DNA of 64,000 nucleotides from Adiantum capillus-veneris (lineage: Eukaryota > Streptophyta > Polypodiopsida > Polypodiales > Pteridaceae): NCBI GenBank assembly GCA_014529385.2, contig CM043955.1, forward strand, positions 136,906,108 to 136,970,107, read 5' to 3'. Shown one piece after another: positions 1 to 10,131 of the stretch. A program made the position numbers and the translations under genes. Below the pieces are notes generated by a model. The model saw nothing but the letters and a program-made list of their open reading frames with translations, ran no database searches and was not told the DNA's origin. The stretch's first letter is position 1. Each line of letters begins with the position of its first letter.

Positions 1-125
1 TGGACATGCACGGTCTGCGAACAGACTCACAAAAGTGCCAGATCAATTCTAAATCTAGACTGACTGAAACCTTGTCATGCTGTAGCTTGTCCACGGACAC
101 ATAGGGTTGGATGTGTCACGTGACA
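1..125 (-). repeat. 3' LTR (partial) of the first element
   Basis: This is a direct repeat of 3352-3472 with a few substitutions and a small indel near 70-85. It ends with the palindromic terminus TGTCACGTGACA and is followed at once by a pyrimidine-rich tract, which is the polypurine tract on the minus strand. Confidence 0.85.
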
Positions 126-138
126 TCCCCTCCTTTTC
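126..138 (-). other. Polypurine tract
   Basis: The plus strand reads TCCCCTCCTTTTC, so the minus strand is GAAAAGGAGGGGA, directly abutting the 3' LTR. This is the expected place and composition for the plus-strand priming site of an LTR retrotransposon. Confidence 0.75.
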
Positions 139-193
139 AAAGTGAGGTACTGGTACCGAACTGTATGGCGTCGAGGGAGATCGCCAATAGCAT

Positions 194-427
194 CTAGAAT
201 CCTGGAAGAGACTCTTCGCCGGCCCACTTTGATGTGTGGGTCGTGCGGTACTTGAACTTCATAAAGGTCTGCAACGCTTGCTTCTTTGGGCCGTGCCGAA
301 AGCGACGCAAAGTCTTATGTGGCTCCTTCAATGATTCAACTTCATCGAGAGTCATGCTTCTTTCTTCTTCAAGAATCTCCATGGCTGAAAATTCCTGAAA
401 CCATTTCCAACACAAAACCATCAGCAT
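194..427 (-). CDS. Short internal ORF, unknown
   Basis: A 77-residue ORF near the 3' end of the internal region. It contains a basic, mildly helical stretch (TLRRFRHGPKKQALQTFMKF) and no recognised domain. It may be a remnant of a longer element protein. I cannot assign a function, and it may be a chance ORF. Confidence 0.25.
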   Translation of the reverse strand: MLMVLCWKWFQEFSAMEILEEERSMTLDEVESLKEPHKTLRRFRHGPKKQALQTFMKFKYRTTHTSKWAGEESLPGF

Positions 428-429
428 AC

Positions 430-1089
430 CTATTCATGTAAAGTGAGTGGGAAAAATCTTGTCGTCCTAATAGACCGTGCATGCAATGTAGATGAAGAAA
501 GAGACGGAGTGCCAAACCGTTCACCACACATACGCAAACAATGAGATCGAATCTTTCTCGTATGATCTGAAGCAATCAACTGTGGCAATTCACAACGGAA
601 ATGCTCATGCTTGGTGCTCATACTTTCATGTGCTCTTTTGACAACTGTGTCGTACCAAGGGAGAGACATGGAATGTGACTTCCTTGAATGCATACTTTTC
701 AGCTTTCCATGAACAATCCGCATACATTCGTGCTCATTCATGAGTGAAACGTGCTCAACGTACAATATGTCATGCCTCGTAAAAGGGATCACATAAAGAC
801 GTTGACTAAAATACAGGAAACAATCACGAATGTAACACTTGAGCAATGCGTGCGTATGAATCATGCGAACACATAATACTTCCTGTGAGGGTTCTTTGGA
901 CCTAGGCTCGAGAGCCAAGATCGGTTCTTCCTGATTGGTCGAATCTTCTTGTGGGGGTTCTGTGGACCTCGACTCGGTAGCCAAGATCGGTTCTTTGTGA
1001 GTGATCGAATCTGAAATGAGATTAGCTTCACTAGAGAAAGTGTCAACTAACACATCATCCTTGTGAACAATCACATCATCTTCATGCAA
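430..1089 (-). CDS. Internal ORF of non-autonomous element, unknown
   Basis: A 219-residue ORF in the middle of the element. The N-terminal third is acidic and contains a two-fold repeated segment of the type EEPILALEPRSKEPSQE. The remainder is rich in His, Arg and Cys and looks like non-coding sequence read through. No gag zinc knuckle, protease or polymerase motif is visible. It could be a decayed gag extension; treat it as an open frame of uncertain status. Confidence 0.35.
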   Translation of the reverse strand: MHEDDVIVHKDDVLVDTFSSEANLISDSITHKEPILATESRSTEPPQEDSTNQEEPILALEPRSKEPSQEVLCVRMIHTHALLKCYIRDCFLYFSQRLYVIPFTRHDILYVEHVSLMNEHECMRIVHGKLKSMHSRKSHSMSLPWYDTVVKRAHESMSTKHEHFRCELPQLIASDHTRKIRSHCLRMCGERFGTPSLSSSTLHARSIRTTRFFPLTLHE

Positions 1090-1094
1090 AACAT

Positions 1095-1205
1095 CATGTG
1101 CTTGTGAGAAATCACATCTTGATCATGCAAATCATCATGATTGTCATTGTCATCCAAATCATCATGCTCATCATTATCATTCAAATCATCATGCAAATCA
1201 TGTGC
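1095..1205 (-). repeat. Low-complexity Asp/Asn/His-coding repeat
   Basis: ATCATCATG/CAAATCATC-type units repeat through this stretch and, on the minus strand, encode runs of Asp, Asn, His and Glu (for example NDNDEHDDLDDNDNHDD). It lies between the two larger internal ORFs and could be a rapidly evolving linker in a former polyprotein. Confidence 0.6.
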
Positions 1206-1382
1206 ATCTTGCTTTAGAGAAGTAGAGATTGAGAGAGTCTCCGTCCCCTGAATCTCTAGCATATGTGCCTACACTTGAGAAAAGAGTCGCACGAACTCTT
1301 TCATGTGTTGGTCGCTCTTTTCTTTTATGGCTTTGTACTCGCGATCAAATTCTGCTTGACTTTCTTTGTTTTCGCGATCCAA

Positions 1383-1703
1383 TTAGGCTTGTCGTTCTTT
1401 GTCTTCCAAGTCGTACTTACGCTCTATGGCTGCCATGCTTTCTTCGTATTCACGATCTATGTTTGCCATCTCTTCTTCGTAGGCCTTTCTGTCTGCTTCT
1501 CTTTCCGCTTTTCGTGCTTCGCGGTCTAACTGTCGTTCCATAAACAACTGCGTCAACTCCTTCATAGGAGTAAGTGCAATCCTTGGAGTAGATGGGGAAG
1601 AGGGAGGGTCGGAAAAACCTCCTGGTGGGGAAAATTCTTCTTCGCCTCTCTCATGTTCATCACCTCCAAGCGAAGTATCCATTCCGCTTTGAGTGATGAC
1701 CAT
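1383..1703 (-). CDS. Gag-like charged coiled-coil ORF
   Basis: A 106-residue ORF, the first substantial one after the primer-binding site. Residues 25-50 are Pro/Ser rich. Residues about 55-106 are a highly charged helix with alternating Arg/Lys and Glu (REARKAEREADRKAYEEE) typical of a coiled coil. Its position is that of gag, but no zinc knuckle or known gag domain is present, so the assignment rests on position only. It is preceded by a long leader with 43-bp tandem repeats. Confidence 0.4.
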   Translation of the reverse strand: MVITQSGMDTSLGGDEHERGEEEFSPPGGFSDPPSSPSTPRIALTPMKELTQLFMERQLDREARKAEREADRKAYEEEMANIDREYEESMAAIERKYDLEDKERQA

Positions 1704-1737
1704 CCACTGAAGTCTTGGGTTCGTGTGGGTTCTTGTG

Positions 1738-1866
1738 GTCTTGGGTTCTTAAGTTCACAAGGAACTTGGGTTCTTGCGGGGTCTTGGGTTCTTAAGTTCA
1801 CGAGGAACTTGGGTTCTTGCGGGGTCTTGGGTTCTTAAGTTCACGAGGAACTTGGGTTCTTGAGGG
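1738..1866. repeat. 43-bp tandem repeat, three copies
   Basis: The unit containing CTTGGGTTCTTAAGTTCACG recurs at 1740, 1783 and 1826, a period of 43 bp. Shorter GGGTTCTTGAGGGTCTTGAG units continue to about 1910. It lies in the leader between the primer-binding site and the gag-like ORF. Confidence 0.85.
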
Positions 1867-2247
1867 TCTTGAGTTCTTGGGTTCTTGAGGGTCTTGAGAT
1901 TCTTGAGGTTTTCTTTCGCTTGCAATCTGTGTTCGAGAAGGATCTTCTCTTCACCTGAGTTCTGCTCTTTTTCGCGGGCGCACCCCTTGGCGGCCTTGCA
2001 CTCACACCAAGGTTTCTTTTTCCCACCTCATGTCGATTGGCCGGCCGCTAAGTGCACGGTCCGCTCTCAATGAGTGAAAAGAGACACAAGGGGAGGCTGG
2101 ACAAGCCCTTCTTTCTTGGGGTTCTTGTCACTCTTCAAAAACACGATTAGGAATCGACACGCCTAAGCAAACTTAGGTTCGTGCGACCTCAACAAGCAAA
2201 AAAAATTCTTGTGGTTCTTTCCTTGAGTGATACAGAACACTGCCAAA

Positions 2248-2259
2248 GCTCTGATACCA
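2248..2259 (-). other. Primer-binding site, initiator tRNA-Met
   Basis: The plus strand GCTCTGATACCA is the reverse complement of TGGTATCAGAGC, the standard plant LTR-retrotransposon primer site for initiator tRNA-Met. It lies one base from the LTR end at 2261 and fixes the element on the minus strand. Confidence 0.9.
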
Positions 2260-2260
2260 A

Positions 2261-3472
2261 TGTTAGGTGCAGCGGAATGAATGTTTGAACTTTGCTCAAG
2301 ATGAGTGCTCCGAACTGTGCTCAAGGTTCCTTTTGTTCTTATGGAAGGGAGAGCCTTCTGTTCTTAATGAGAGAGTGCAATGATCACAAACAAAGTGAAT
2401 GGACACTGTGCGTGCAAGTGTATGAGACTAAGAGATAGAGAGAGAAGAGAATACGACACCAGAGACGTTGTAAAACCCTCCTCTGAAGGCCCCACTCTCT
2501 ATGGCGAGAGCGGTCTACTTATGATTGCACAAATCTCTACAATGCTTGGACTTGCCGACGATGTCGACGACAATGAGAACGACGACGAGACGGGTTGAAA
2601 TCTGGAAACTCTAAGAGCTGAAATCTACAAATCTTCTATCTGCTGAATTTTGACTCTATGTCGATGGCGACGATGCGACGACGACGCACTGAAAACGCAG
2701 ATGCTGAAATCTGCGTTTTCCGGGCTGAAACTGTAAACCTTGCGGAAAGTGACCGTGCGGTGAGGAACTGCTGCGGGAAGGTGAGATCTGCGAGGTTCGG
2801 GACTTGATCTGCGATGTCTAAGGGCTGAAAACTGAAAACGCTGATGGTTCTTGAGGTTCCGTCGCAGAGAATCTGCAAAACGCTAGGGTGTGATGGAGAT
2901 GCAAAAACACTAGGGCTGAAAATTTGCAATCTGTCACCGGTTGTTCTGCAAATGCAAAACGCTAGGCTTCTTGTCGAGTCTTCTGTCGCCAGGGATCTGC
3001 AAGAGCAAAAACGCTGGCTGATCTGGTCCAAAAACGCTAGGTGGTTATTGTGGAGCAAAAACGCTAGGGCTTGGGGTTCTGCTGAGAAGTTGCCTGTTGA
3101 GCGAGTGCTCCTGTTGCCTCTTCTGCCAATTAGTGCTAGTCTAGGTTTTGCTTATATACAAACTTACTCAATTTGCCTTACCTACTTTCCAACAAAAGTC
3201 ACTTAAAAATAATAAGTGAAAGATGTCAAAAATAGGGAAAATAGGCTAAATGCACTGGAAAATTCCCCTGAAGGATTCTGATGGATTCTGATGGGAATGC
3301 TTATGATCATGTTGTGTGCAACCAAAGGATATGCATCTACACTAAGTGTCTGGATATGCACGGTCTGCGAACAGACTCACAAAAGTGCCAGATCACTTCT
3401 AAATCTAGACCGACTGAACCCTAGTGCTGTAGCTTGTCCACAGACACATAGGGTTGGATGTGTCACGTGACA
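2261..3472 (-). repeat. 5' LTR of the first element (1,212 bp)
   Basis: The plus-strand limits are TGTTAGGTGCAG (2261) and TGTCACGTGACA (3472), giving TG...CA ends. Only the last ~120 bp can be checked against the other LTR because that copy leaves the window. The LTR is unusually rich in short repeats: AAAACGCTAGG-type units recur about six times between 2877 and 3070, and GGCTGAAA/GCTGAAATCTG units between 2600 and 2830. Confidence 0.8.
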
Positions 3473-3501
3473 GTCGAAGGAGAGTTGTAACGTCTGTCTT
3501 G

Positions 3502-3707
3502 ACGAGATCTTAATCAAACACACCCCAAAGGAGATCTTATGTGACACGTTTTACGGTTAGGGCTTCTACGTCAAGGTCCTAGACGCACTAGATCTATGCG
3601 TTCAACGAGATCTAAATCAAACACACCCCAAAGGAGATCTTATGTGATAGGTTTTAGGGTTAGGGCTTCTACGTCAAGGTCCTAGACGCATCGGATCTAT
3701 GCGTTCA
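3502..3707. repeat. Tandem duplication, 103-bp period
   Basis: ACGAGATCT(T/A)AATCAAACAC begins at 3502 and again at 3605; the two ~103-bp copies differ at only a few bases and both end in ATGCGTTCA. It directly follows the LTR of the first element. No coding potential is seen. The rest of 3708-4573 holds no recognised gene; 3900-4290 resembles 6195-6430 and is probably decayed LTR sequence. Confidence 0.85.
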
Positions 3708-4573
3708 TTTGGCCCCCTGCCCCACACTCACTTTCCCTAGAGGGGTGGTCCATGCCAATCTCTTGGTCAAAGCCGAAATCCTCTCTGCTATGAACAATTC
3801 TCTCTATGTCGTATTTGCATCTGAATTCATCTACGTTGAATTAGGGACATTTGTGTCACCTTCAGGTCTTGCACTAGCTTGATTGAGTTTTGCAAGAACC
3901 GGCCGAAAGGCCTAAAGCCAAGGAAAAGAAGAAGAACAGAAGAATTACCAACTTGTGAAGTCCTGTTGAGTGGCCCAAAGTTATAAATAGGTTAAGATCT
4001 AACCGCAAGGGATCCAAACTCTAATAAGGGTCCGCGCACGCACACACACAGTATATATTTTTGCATAAAAGTGATGATGTGGCACATCGTACAGACTTTT
4101 CCACAAATCATATCGCTAACTAAGATGACGTGGCATAACTATACGGATTTCCGCCAGACGCGCTGCCATCTATTGATGATTTTCACGCAAGCTTTTGGGA
4201 TGCGCATGCTTTTGAGTTTAAGTGCTTTTAGGATTCATGCTTTTAGGGCTCTGCTTTTGGGCATCCCTTGTAAGTTTATAAGTGCCTAGAGGGCCACTTC
4301 TCAAGAGCATCTAGACGTAGAATCGGGATCCCTCGGGAGTTGTACTTTGCAAAGTGAAATAATACAGAAATGCGAAAGAAGTGTCAACATTTGGGGCCAA
4401 TGCATCTTGGCTCGGAAATCCGTCATGCCGTGTCGGCTATTGTCTCTTTCTTTCACACTTATTCAAGTTACGTCAAGTGTTACCAAGTGTGTAGATTGCA
4501 ATTATCTATATGTTTCTGTCCCATCCATTAGAGCTCAGCTTGCTTCCTTGCCTCTGCAAATCGAAGCACAATC

Positions 4574-5985
4574 TTGTTGACATGGACAAAGCACCAGGAG
4601 ATCAAAACTGCTCAAGGAGAAAATCTACCTAGCCCTTCCACTCAGAGGAAACCAGAAGAGACACATGCCCAGTACGTGGTACAACAATTGGTCCATTTAG
4701 CCGAGCAACAAAAACAAAGACCGACGGATCACAAAATGACCTTGAAAGCTTCGCACAACTATTTGGGCACCTTGAATCCCCCTGCTAACTCTGTTATGCC
4801 ACCCCAACCGTCTCGGATGTACTTTTCTCTTTCGCTTTCGAAATCACGTGATTACCTCTTAACGACATAGCTCTAGAGATGTCTCTTAGTTTCTCGGAGG
4901 CATTTTCAAGAATATTGCTTCAAGAGAGCAACCGTATGTGGCTTCCAAAGCACCACTATCGTTGCCTCTTGCACCTCCACCCTATGTCCCACCACCACCT
5001 ACCACACCCTCCTATTCATCAAATAGGCACCATCACCATTACTATTATTACTCAGCAACTCCAATGGTACATTCGGATCCAAAACCCTTCTCAAGCGTCC
5101 AAGATTCTCACAACGCTCTCAAGTTCTTACAATAGTTTGACGTCCTCTTCACTAACGGACATTTTACAGAAGAATCCAAGTTGCGACAAGTTACCTCTTT
5201 TCTCAAAGATAGTTGGTGGGTTGCACTAACCAAGAAAAATAACAATTCGAAAACCTGGCATGACTTTAACCCGCTTTCAACCCAAGCTTCCTTGATGAGA
5301 CCTTTAAAGTAGCCTGGTCTGGCCTTAGGTTGTATCCCTTGCAAACTCTTCCAACATACAACCAAACATTTTGGGACGCTTATCTACCAATAACCACTTT
5401 TCGAGATATTACTTTTGCAAAAAAAATTCAGGAGTACATTGTGGGCCTTTTCCATTGTGAGATTACTCTATAGAGAAAGTGGTCTCAAATATACGCTAAC
5501 TTATGTCACATGCAAGAGTGGGTTACCACATTATGGAGAAAGAACTCATATTTACCGACATTATTGCTCCTCAGAAGAGAAACCCAAGTTCACCATCCTC
5601 CACCCAAGATACCCCCAAACCACTAACTGCTCCAACACTTCTACTCGACGACTGACTCATGAAGAGATGGCACAATACAGATCAAAAGAAAGGTGTCACA
5701 AATGTGGCCTTCGTGGCCATGTTTCTTGGGACTCTCCGGAAAATCCTAATAATAAAAAATCACTTCCATATGAAAGCACAGAAAACAGGAAACCCCAACC
5801 CTCAATTGGATTGATTTCTAATTTGATAGGTGTTCCTATTGCAAACACATCCAATGAACCATGCAAAGCTATGGGAAAAGTTAAAGATCAGGATGCCCTT
5901 ATCCTCTTTGATTCAAGCTCCATGCAAAATTTTATCTCCCCAGAATTAGCTGCAAGATTAGGTATTGAGGAATACGCCAAGGGGA
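4574..5985 (+). pseudogene. Ty3/gypsy gag-protease remnant
   Basis: Broken frames carry, in order, a Pro/Tyr/His-rich segment (about 4940-5090), a gag core (around 5140-5300: FDVLFTNGHFTEESKLRQV), a degenerate zinc knuckle at about 5695-5740 (CHKCGLRGHVSWDS, with the last Cys replaced), and a retropepsin motif near 5900 (LFDSSSMQNFISPELA, where the usual D-S/T-G is D-S-S). At least one in-frame TAG (near 5134) and several frameshifts interrupt it, so it is dead. The frame stops at 5988 where unrelated minus-strand element DNA begins; the matching RNase H part resumes near 7525. Confidence 0.75.
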
Positions 5986-7520
5986 TGTAGATCGCACATC
6001 GGGCGCGCTCCCGTCTTCGTCGCTCTGTCTTATAGGACAGCATAAAGAACCCAAGAGTACACATGGGTTTTCGTAGAGAATCTGACAAAGATAACACCTC
6101 TCGGTTGTGCAAGCAAAGAAAAGTTGAAATCTGTCACAAACTACTGACGTGCAAAGCCGCTGAAGAGCAAAGCCAACCTCTAGATCTCGATCGAGGGGCC
6201 TAAACCCTAAGAAGAAGCAATGGAAGAAGAAGTCCGACCAACTTATGGGAGCCCTTGCGATGTGGCCCAAGTGACCTAGAGAAATTGATGACGTAGAAAC
6301 TAATGACGTGGCAGCAATACGGACGCTCCGCGTTTTGCGTTGGCTGATGACATGTCATTGTCCGGATTTCCGCAATTTGTGCTAGCAACTTTTGGGCACC
6401 CGCTTTTGGGCACCCGCTTTTGGACACATGTTATTCAAACTGCTGAATGAAGGCCAAAGCCCATCTTGGAACCCAGAAAAGGATTCAAATTTTAACAACT
6501 ATCCACCTTCTTTGAATTCTTTTACTTTCTTGCTTGTCTTCGAGAAAGTCATACTGGTTGGTTCTGTAAAAATGCTTCTTCTTTGCATAAAACATGTGGT
6601 CATCGGAGTCTGAACTGTCAGAGGATGACTCCTCTATAGAACTAGGCAAAATTTGGGCTTCTTTGCCTTTTTCTTGCCCTTCCGAAGCTTTGCTTTTTGC
6701 TTCGCATTTTTTCTTTTCTGTCCTCCTCGCACAAGTCAGAAGAGCTAGAAGAACTGTCAGAAGAGGAAGAAAAAGAAGAACTGGGTAGTCCTTCAAATCG
6801 TGCACGCTTCTTCTGCTTTCTTGCTGATGCAAAAGAATATTGACGACCCAAATAACCCGGGAAGTCAGCCCCCTTCTTGTGCTTTTTCTCTTGCTTTTTT
6901 GGATTTGTTGTTTTGTGTCCAAAAGCGGGCTAATGTGTCTGAACCACCTCTTCTAATTCTTGCTCTGTAAACATCCTCGGAGAAGGAGGTTTCTTGATTG
7001 CCGGTTTGATGGGTGGTTCTATGGCTTTCTGCCACTAGGTGTGCACTTCTACGATGTGTTGTCGACGTTCCATCTCCTCAAGTTCGTATTGAGTAGGCCG
7101 AGGACTCTTCCTCTGTTTGACCATTAAAATCTTCTTCGTGATCTCCTCCCGCATTAGCAAATGCAAAAGAAGTCGACTGATTCTTGTAGGAATTAGTAAG
7201 TGTCACGAGAAAAGGATCGGATTTCCCGATAGAAGAGATAACGGCCGCGCTCTGATACCACTGTAACAAACTTGGACACCCCAAGTCAAGATTCTACCGG
7301 GACACAGCAAAGATTCACTTTGAAACAGTTCACAAAGACGACACGGCCCGGCGTAGTTCTGTGCCAAGAGGTATTAGCCCCAAAGATTGGCGCCCGTTTC
7401 GGTATTTCTTTTTATTTTAATCTTTGTTCAAAGTACAAAGAGGGCCCGCGGGTGCTCACTCTCATACTCTACGTCCAGATGCTCTGAGTAATGAGCCCCA
7501 AAGGCCACTTATAAAGATTT
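5986..7520 (-). mobile_element. Minus-strand LTR-element remnant inside the gypsy copy
   Basis: A primer-binding site (7249-7260) followed by a TG-starting LTR-like sequence (7262) shows a minus-strand LTR element. Downstream on the minus strand lie short charged and Ser-rich frames (7078-7284 and 6642-6851, with SSSFSSSSDSSSSSSD) of the kind seen in gag tails. The segment separates gag-protease from RNase H of the plus-strand gypsy copy, so it probably inserted there. I could not find a matching left LTR, so the limits are approximate. Confidence 0.45.
7249..7260 (-). other. Primer-binding site, initiator tRNA-Met
   Basis: GCTCTGATACCA, the reverse complement of TGGTATCAGAGC, two bases from an LTR-like TGTAACAAACTTGG start at 7262. 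Confidence 0.8.
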
Positions 7521-7524
7521 GCTG

Positions 7525-8075
7525 AAAGCAGAGCCCCCAAAAGCTTCTCAAACAGCCTTTCAGATTCTCAAGGAAAAGTTGATAATTGGACCAGTATTGG
7601 TTTTATCATACTTGCAAAAGCCCTTTGACGTTTACTGTGATGCATGTGGTTTAATTTGGGAGCAGTCTTGATGCAAGAAGGCCATGTCATAGCTTACGAG
7701 AGAAAGATGTTTTCGCGTCCTGAACGGGTTGCACAGATTTATGAGAAAAAGCTTCTGGCAGTTTTCCATGCTCTTACTCGGTGGCAATATATTCTACTCG
7801 GAGCCGACTTTACTGTCTTCACAAACCATCAAAGTTTACGCTAGTTCTTGTCGCAATAGCGGCTTTCCAAAAAGCAAATGAGATGGGCTAACATCCTATC
7901 ACAATTTTAGTGGCAGATAGGTTGTCTGGAACCCCCTTGGTTCTAGCTAATTCCACGATACATCATCGAAGCTTCGAGGATGTGGTAGATCAGTACGACA
8001 CAAATCTTGATTTTGCAGATATCTTTCACTGGATACAAGAATTCAACTCCCAAATTGCAATGGCCCCAAACAATG
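7525..8075 (+). pseudogene. Ty3/gypsy RT/RNase H remnant
   Basis: Translation in shifting frames gives the RT-RNase H junction: AFQILKEKLIIGPVLVL, then PFDVYCDACG (the RNase H first Asp region), then GHVIAYERKMFSRPER and KKLLAVFHALTRWQYILLG, then TVFTNHQSLR (near 7820-7844). The following frame (7910-8152) resembles the connection region before integrase (ADRLSG...). A frameshift near 7650 and a stop after QSLR inactivate it. It is collinear with the gag-protease remnant at 4574-5985, so both probably come from one element. Confidence 0.75.
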
Positions 8076-8951
8076 GCGCCCCTTTCGGTATTTCTTATAT
8101 TGCTTTAACACGTTACACTCTACAAACTCTACTCTACTTCACCTCCCATTAGAATGCCACAGAAAGTGCCCAACATACTTATTTGAAGGCCCTTGGCCTC
8201 ACCCAAAAGCAGTTACATAAAAAGCAATAGGTCCTAAAAGCATCTGATCCAAAAGCTAGCGCCGAAAGGGTTGTCCATACGATGCTGCCACATCATCAAC
8301 ATCCACGCAATTTAGGGGGTGTGCGTATGTGATCTACTTTATTTTAGGGTTTAGGCCCCTCGGTCTGGTTCTTATATGTTGGGTTGTGTTAGAATTATTA
8401 GTCCTAACCCTCTTTAGTCTTTAGGCAACTCAGCCGACTTCATTAAGTTGGTAAAACTTCTTCTCCTCCTACCTCTAGGGTTAAGGCCCCTCAGCCAAGA
8501 TCTGCAAGTTGGCTAGGGCTTAGAAAGTCGTAACCCTCTAGGTCTTCAATGGTTGACACGTCAACAATTTGTGACATCAATACAAAATGCAAAACTCCAT
8601 CCATGCGCAGAAAAGCACATATACTCTCATTGTTGTGACTTGCTTTTAGAATCTTTGTCAAGACTGTGTCATTTCAAGCTGTGCTTCTGCAAAAATATAC
8701 TCATATATTGTGCAATTGATATCCAATACGCAACATAAAACCAATAATCAAGGTGACAGTTAAGAAACCACATAGGGGAACTGCAACATGACCACGAAGA
8801 TCAGAACAGGCAACAGGCTGTCCCAAGGTTGGAGCTCTCCAACAGATTGTATGACTCCAAATGTTGCTGACTATACAAGTGGATGTCCCCGCCCACTACC
8901 CACACTGGTTTACGACTGAAGGATCTCCACAAATCTGTTGTTGAACATCAA
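8076..8951. other. Non-coding mosaic, no gene seen
   Basis: 8080-8160 resembles 7385-7460 (both contain TGGCGCCC followed by TTTCGGTATTTC), and 8340-8370 is an inverted copy of the CGAGGGGCCTAAACCCTAA motif at about 6193. From 8560 to 8951 I see no gene or repeat. This stretch is the left flank of the element inserted at 8957. Confidence 0.5.
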
Positions 8952-8956
8952 GTATA
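8952..8956. other. Target site duplication GTATA (left)
   Basis: GTATA directly before the LTR start at 8957 is repeated at 13211-13215 directly after the right LTR. Confidence 0.9.
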
Positions 8957-9388
8957 TGTGAGGATTCTAGGTGCTAATCCTTAATTAAGTACTTAAACTC
9001 ATGATTAAGACTTAAGAAACTGAAACTGAACTTAGAACAAGACTTAGAAGACTCTGTGTTTGATCATTGATTGTGTGATACAAGGGTTCCTTTTCTAGGA
9101 ATTGAATAGTCATCGGTGAAGAGGCATGTCTCTTTGTGAAGAGACATGACTTTAGGCGAAAAGACACATCCTTTCGGCGAAGAGCTGCAACCATTGGGTG
9201 AAGAGTCACATCCGTAAGGTGAAGGAGTGTGACCAGTCATCGAAGGAGTGTGGCTTTTGGCGAAGAGGCACGTCTTTTGGGCGAAGGGGTGTGACCATCC
9301 AGGCACAGGGGTTCTCCTTGGCATGGCACTTCGCGTATCTGCAACTAGGAGTAGATGTATTGCTGTTAACATAGTCACAATCGTGACA
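8957..9388 (-). repeat. 3' LTR (432 bp)
   Basis: Starts TGTGAGGATTCTAGG and ends AATCGTGACA in plus orientation; matched along its full length by 12779-13210. Positions about 9105-9300 consist of roughly nine degenerate ~20-bp units containing G(C/T)GAAGAG or GAAGGAGTGTG. Confidence 0.95.
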
Positions 9389-9390
9389 TT

Positions 9391-9398
9391 CCCTCCCA
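9391..9398 (-). other. Polypurine tract
   Basis: CCCTCCCA on the plus strand (TGGGAGGG on minus), two bases from the 3' LTR. Confidence 0.75.
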
Positions 9399-9417
9399 TT
9401 TAAAATGAGAGCCCGTG

Positions 9418-10131
9418 TCAAAGAAATGACTTCTGATGTTGATAGAACTCTAGAAAAGCATTGAATCTTCGAAAATCTTCAGTCTTTGAGTTATCTGAAG
9501 TCTTTGTCTTGAACCTTTGCTTCTTGCGAAACCTTTTTGCTTTGACTGCTAAATCCCATGTCATTGCATTATTGAAAGACTTTTTAGAGGAACCTTGCAT
9601 AATCAGGTTGATTGCAACAAGAGGTTCATCTTCAAAATTCTTCATGCGATGTAAGATTTCTGGTTCAAAATCTTTCAGTAACTGCGAAATATTTGGGGAA
9701 GAGGAAATCTTCTCAAGGTACTCCTGAGATGGGGTGACTTCAACTTTATGAAGCACTGGAGAGGATTTTGGCTTGAGACTGTAATCATCTTCTAATAACG
9801 AATCCCAAAATTCTTCAGAATCATCTTCTGGAACTGTAACTTCATGACTTGTAATTGGCATATCATCATCCAGTAAAGAATCAAAGAAAGCATAGTCATC
9901 TTCAGACTCGGAATCTGCAACTATATCTTTATCTTTGTCTTCATCGATTGATTCGGGAGAAATTAATGAATTCAAAAATTCATCAATAATAATATCTGCA
10001 TCTGCATCGGAAATCATATTCTCTTCATAATCCATTGTATCATGTCGCTTGACTAGTACACGTGAGGCTTGAATCACTCTTTCCACATGAAAAAGCCCAT
10101 GTAAAGTCAATTCACGTCCATCTCTGAACAA
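9418..10131 (-). CDS. Acidic accessory ORF of the TR-GAG element, unknown
   Basis: A 237-codon open frame between gag and the polypurine tract. The first in-frame ATG is about residue 33 (HDTMDYEEN); the frame is open upstream from a TTG and further to about 10200, where it would encode a hydrophobic stretch (FFIGLIYPFLVLVG) without an ATG. Residues about 40-130 are very acidic with a repeated EEFWDSLLEDD / YAFFDSLLDDD motif. The C-terminal 50 residues are basic (AKRFRKKQRFKTKT) and resemble a nuclear-localisation or nucleic-acid binding tail. It does not resemble retropepsin, integrase, RT or RNase H. Function unknown; could be an accessory protein or a remnant of a polyprotein linker. Confidence 0.55.
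   Translation of the reverse strand: MFRDGRELTLHGLFHVERVIQASRVLVKRHDTMDYEENMISDADADIIIDEFLNSLISPESIDEDKDKDIVADSESEDDYAFFDSLLDDDMPITSHEVTVPEDDSEEFWDSLLEDDYSLKPKSSPVLHKVEVTPSQEYLEKISSSPNISQLLKDFEPEILHRMKNFEDEPLVAINLIMQGSSKKSFNNAMTWDLAVKAKRFRKKQRFKTKTSDNSKTEDFRRFNAFLEFYQHQKSFL

Larger units (their letters stand above)
1..3472 (-). mobile_element. Non-autonomous LTR retrotransposon, 3' LTR cut by window edge
   Basis: The sequence at 1-125 is repeated at about 3352-3472, and both copies end in TGTCACGTGACA. Read on the minus strand, the complete LTR (2261-3472) is followed by a 12-base match to the initiator tRNA-Met primer site (2248-2259), an internal region of about 2.1 kb, a polypurine tract (126-138) and the start of the 3' LTR. 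The internal region has only short ORFs and no protease, integrase or reverse transcriptase, so the element must have depended on another element for movement. The superfamily cannot be assigned. The target duplication cannot be checked because the left end lies outside the window; the five bases after the right LTR are GTCGA. Confidence 0.8.
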
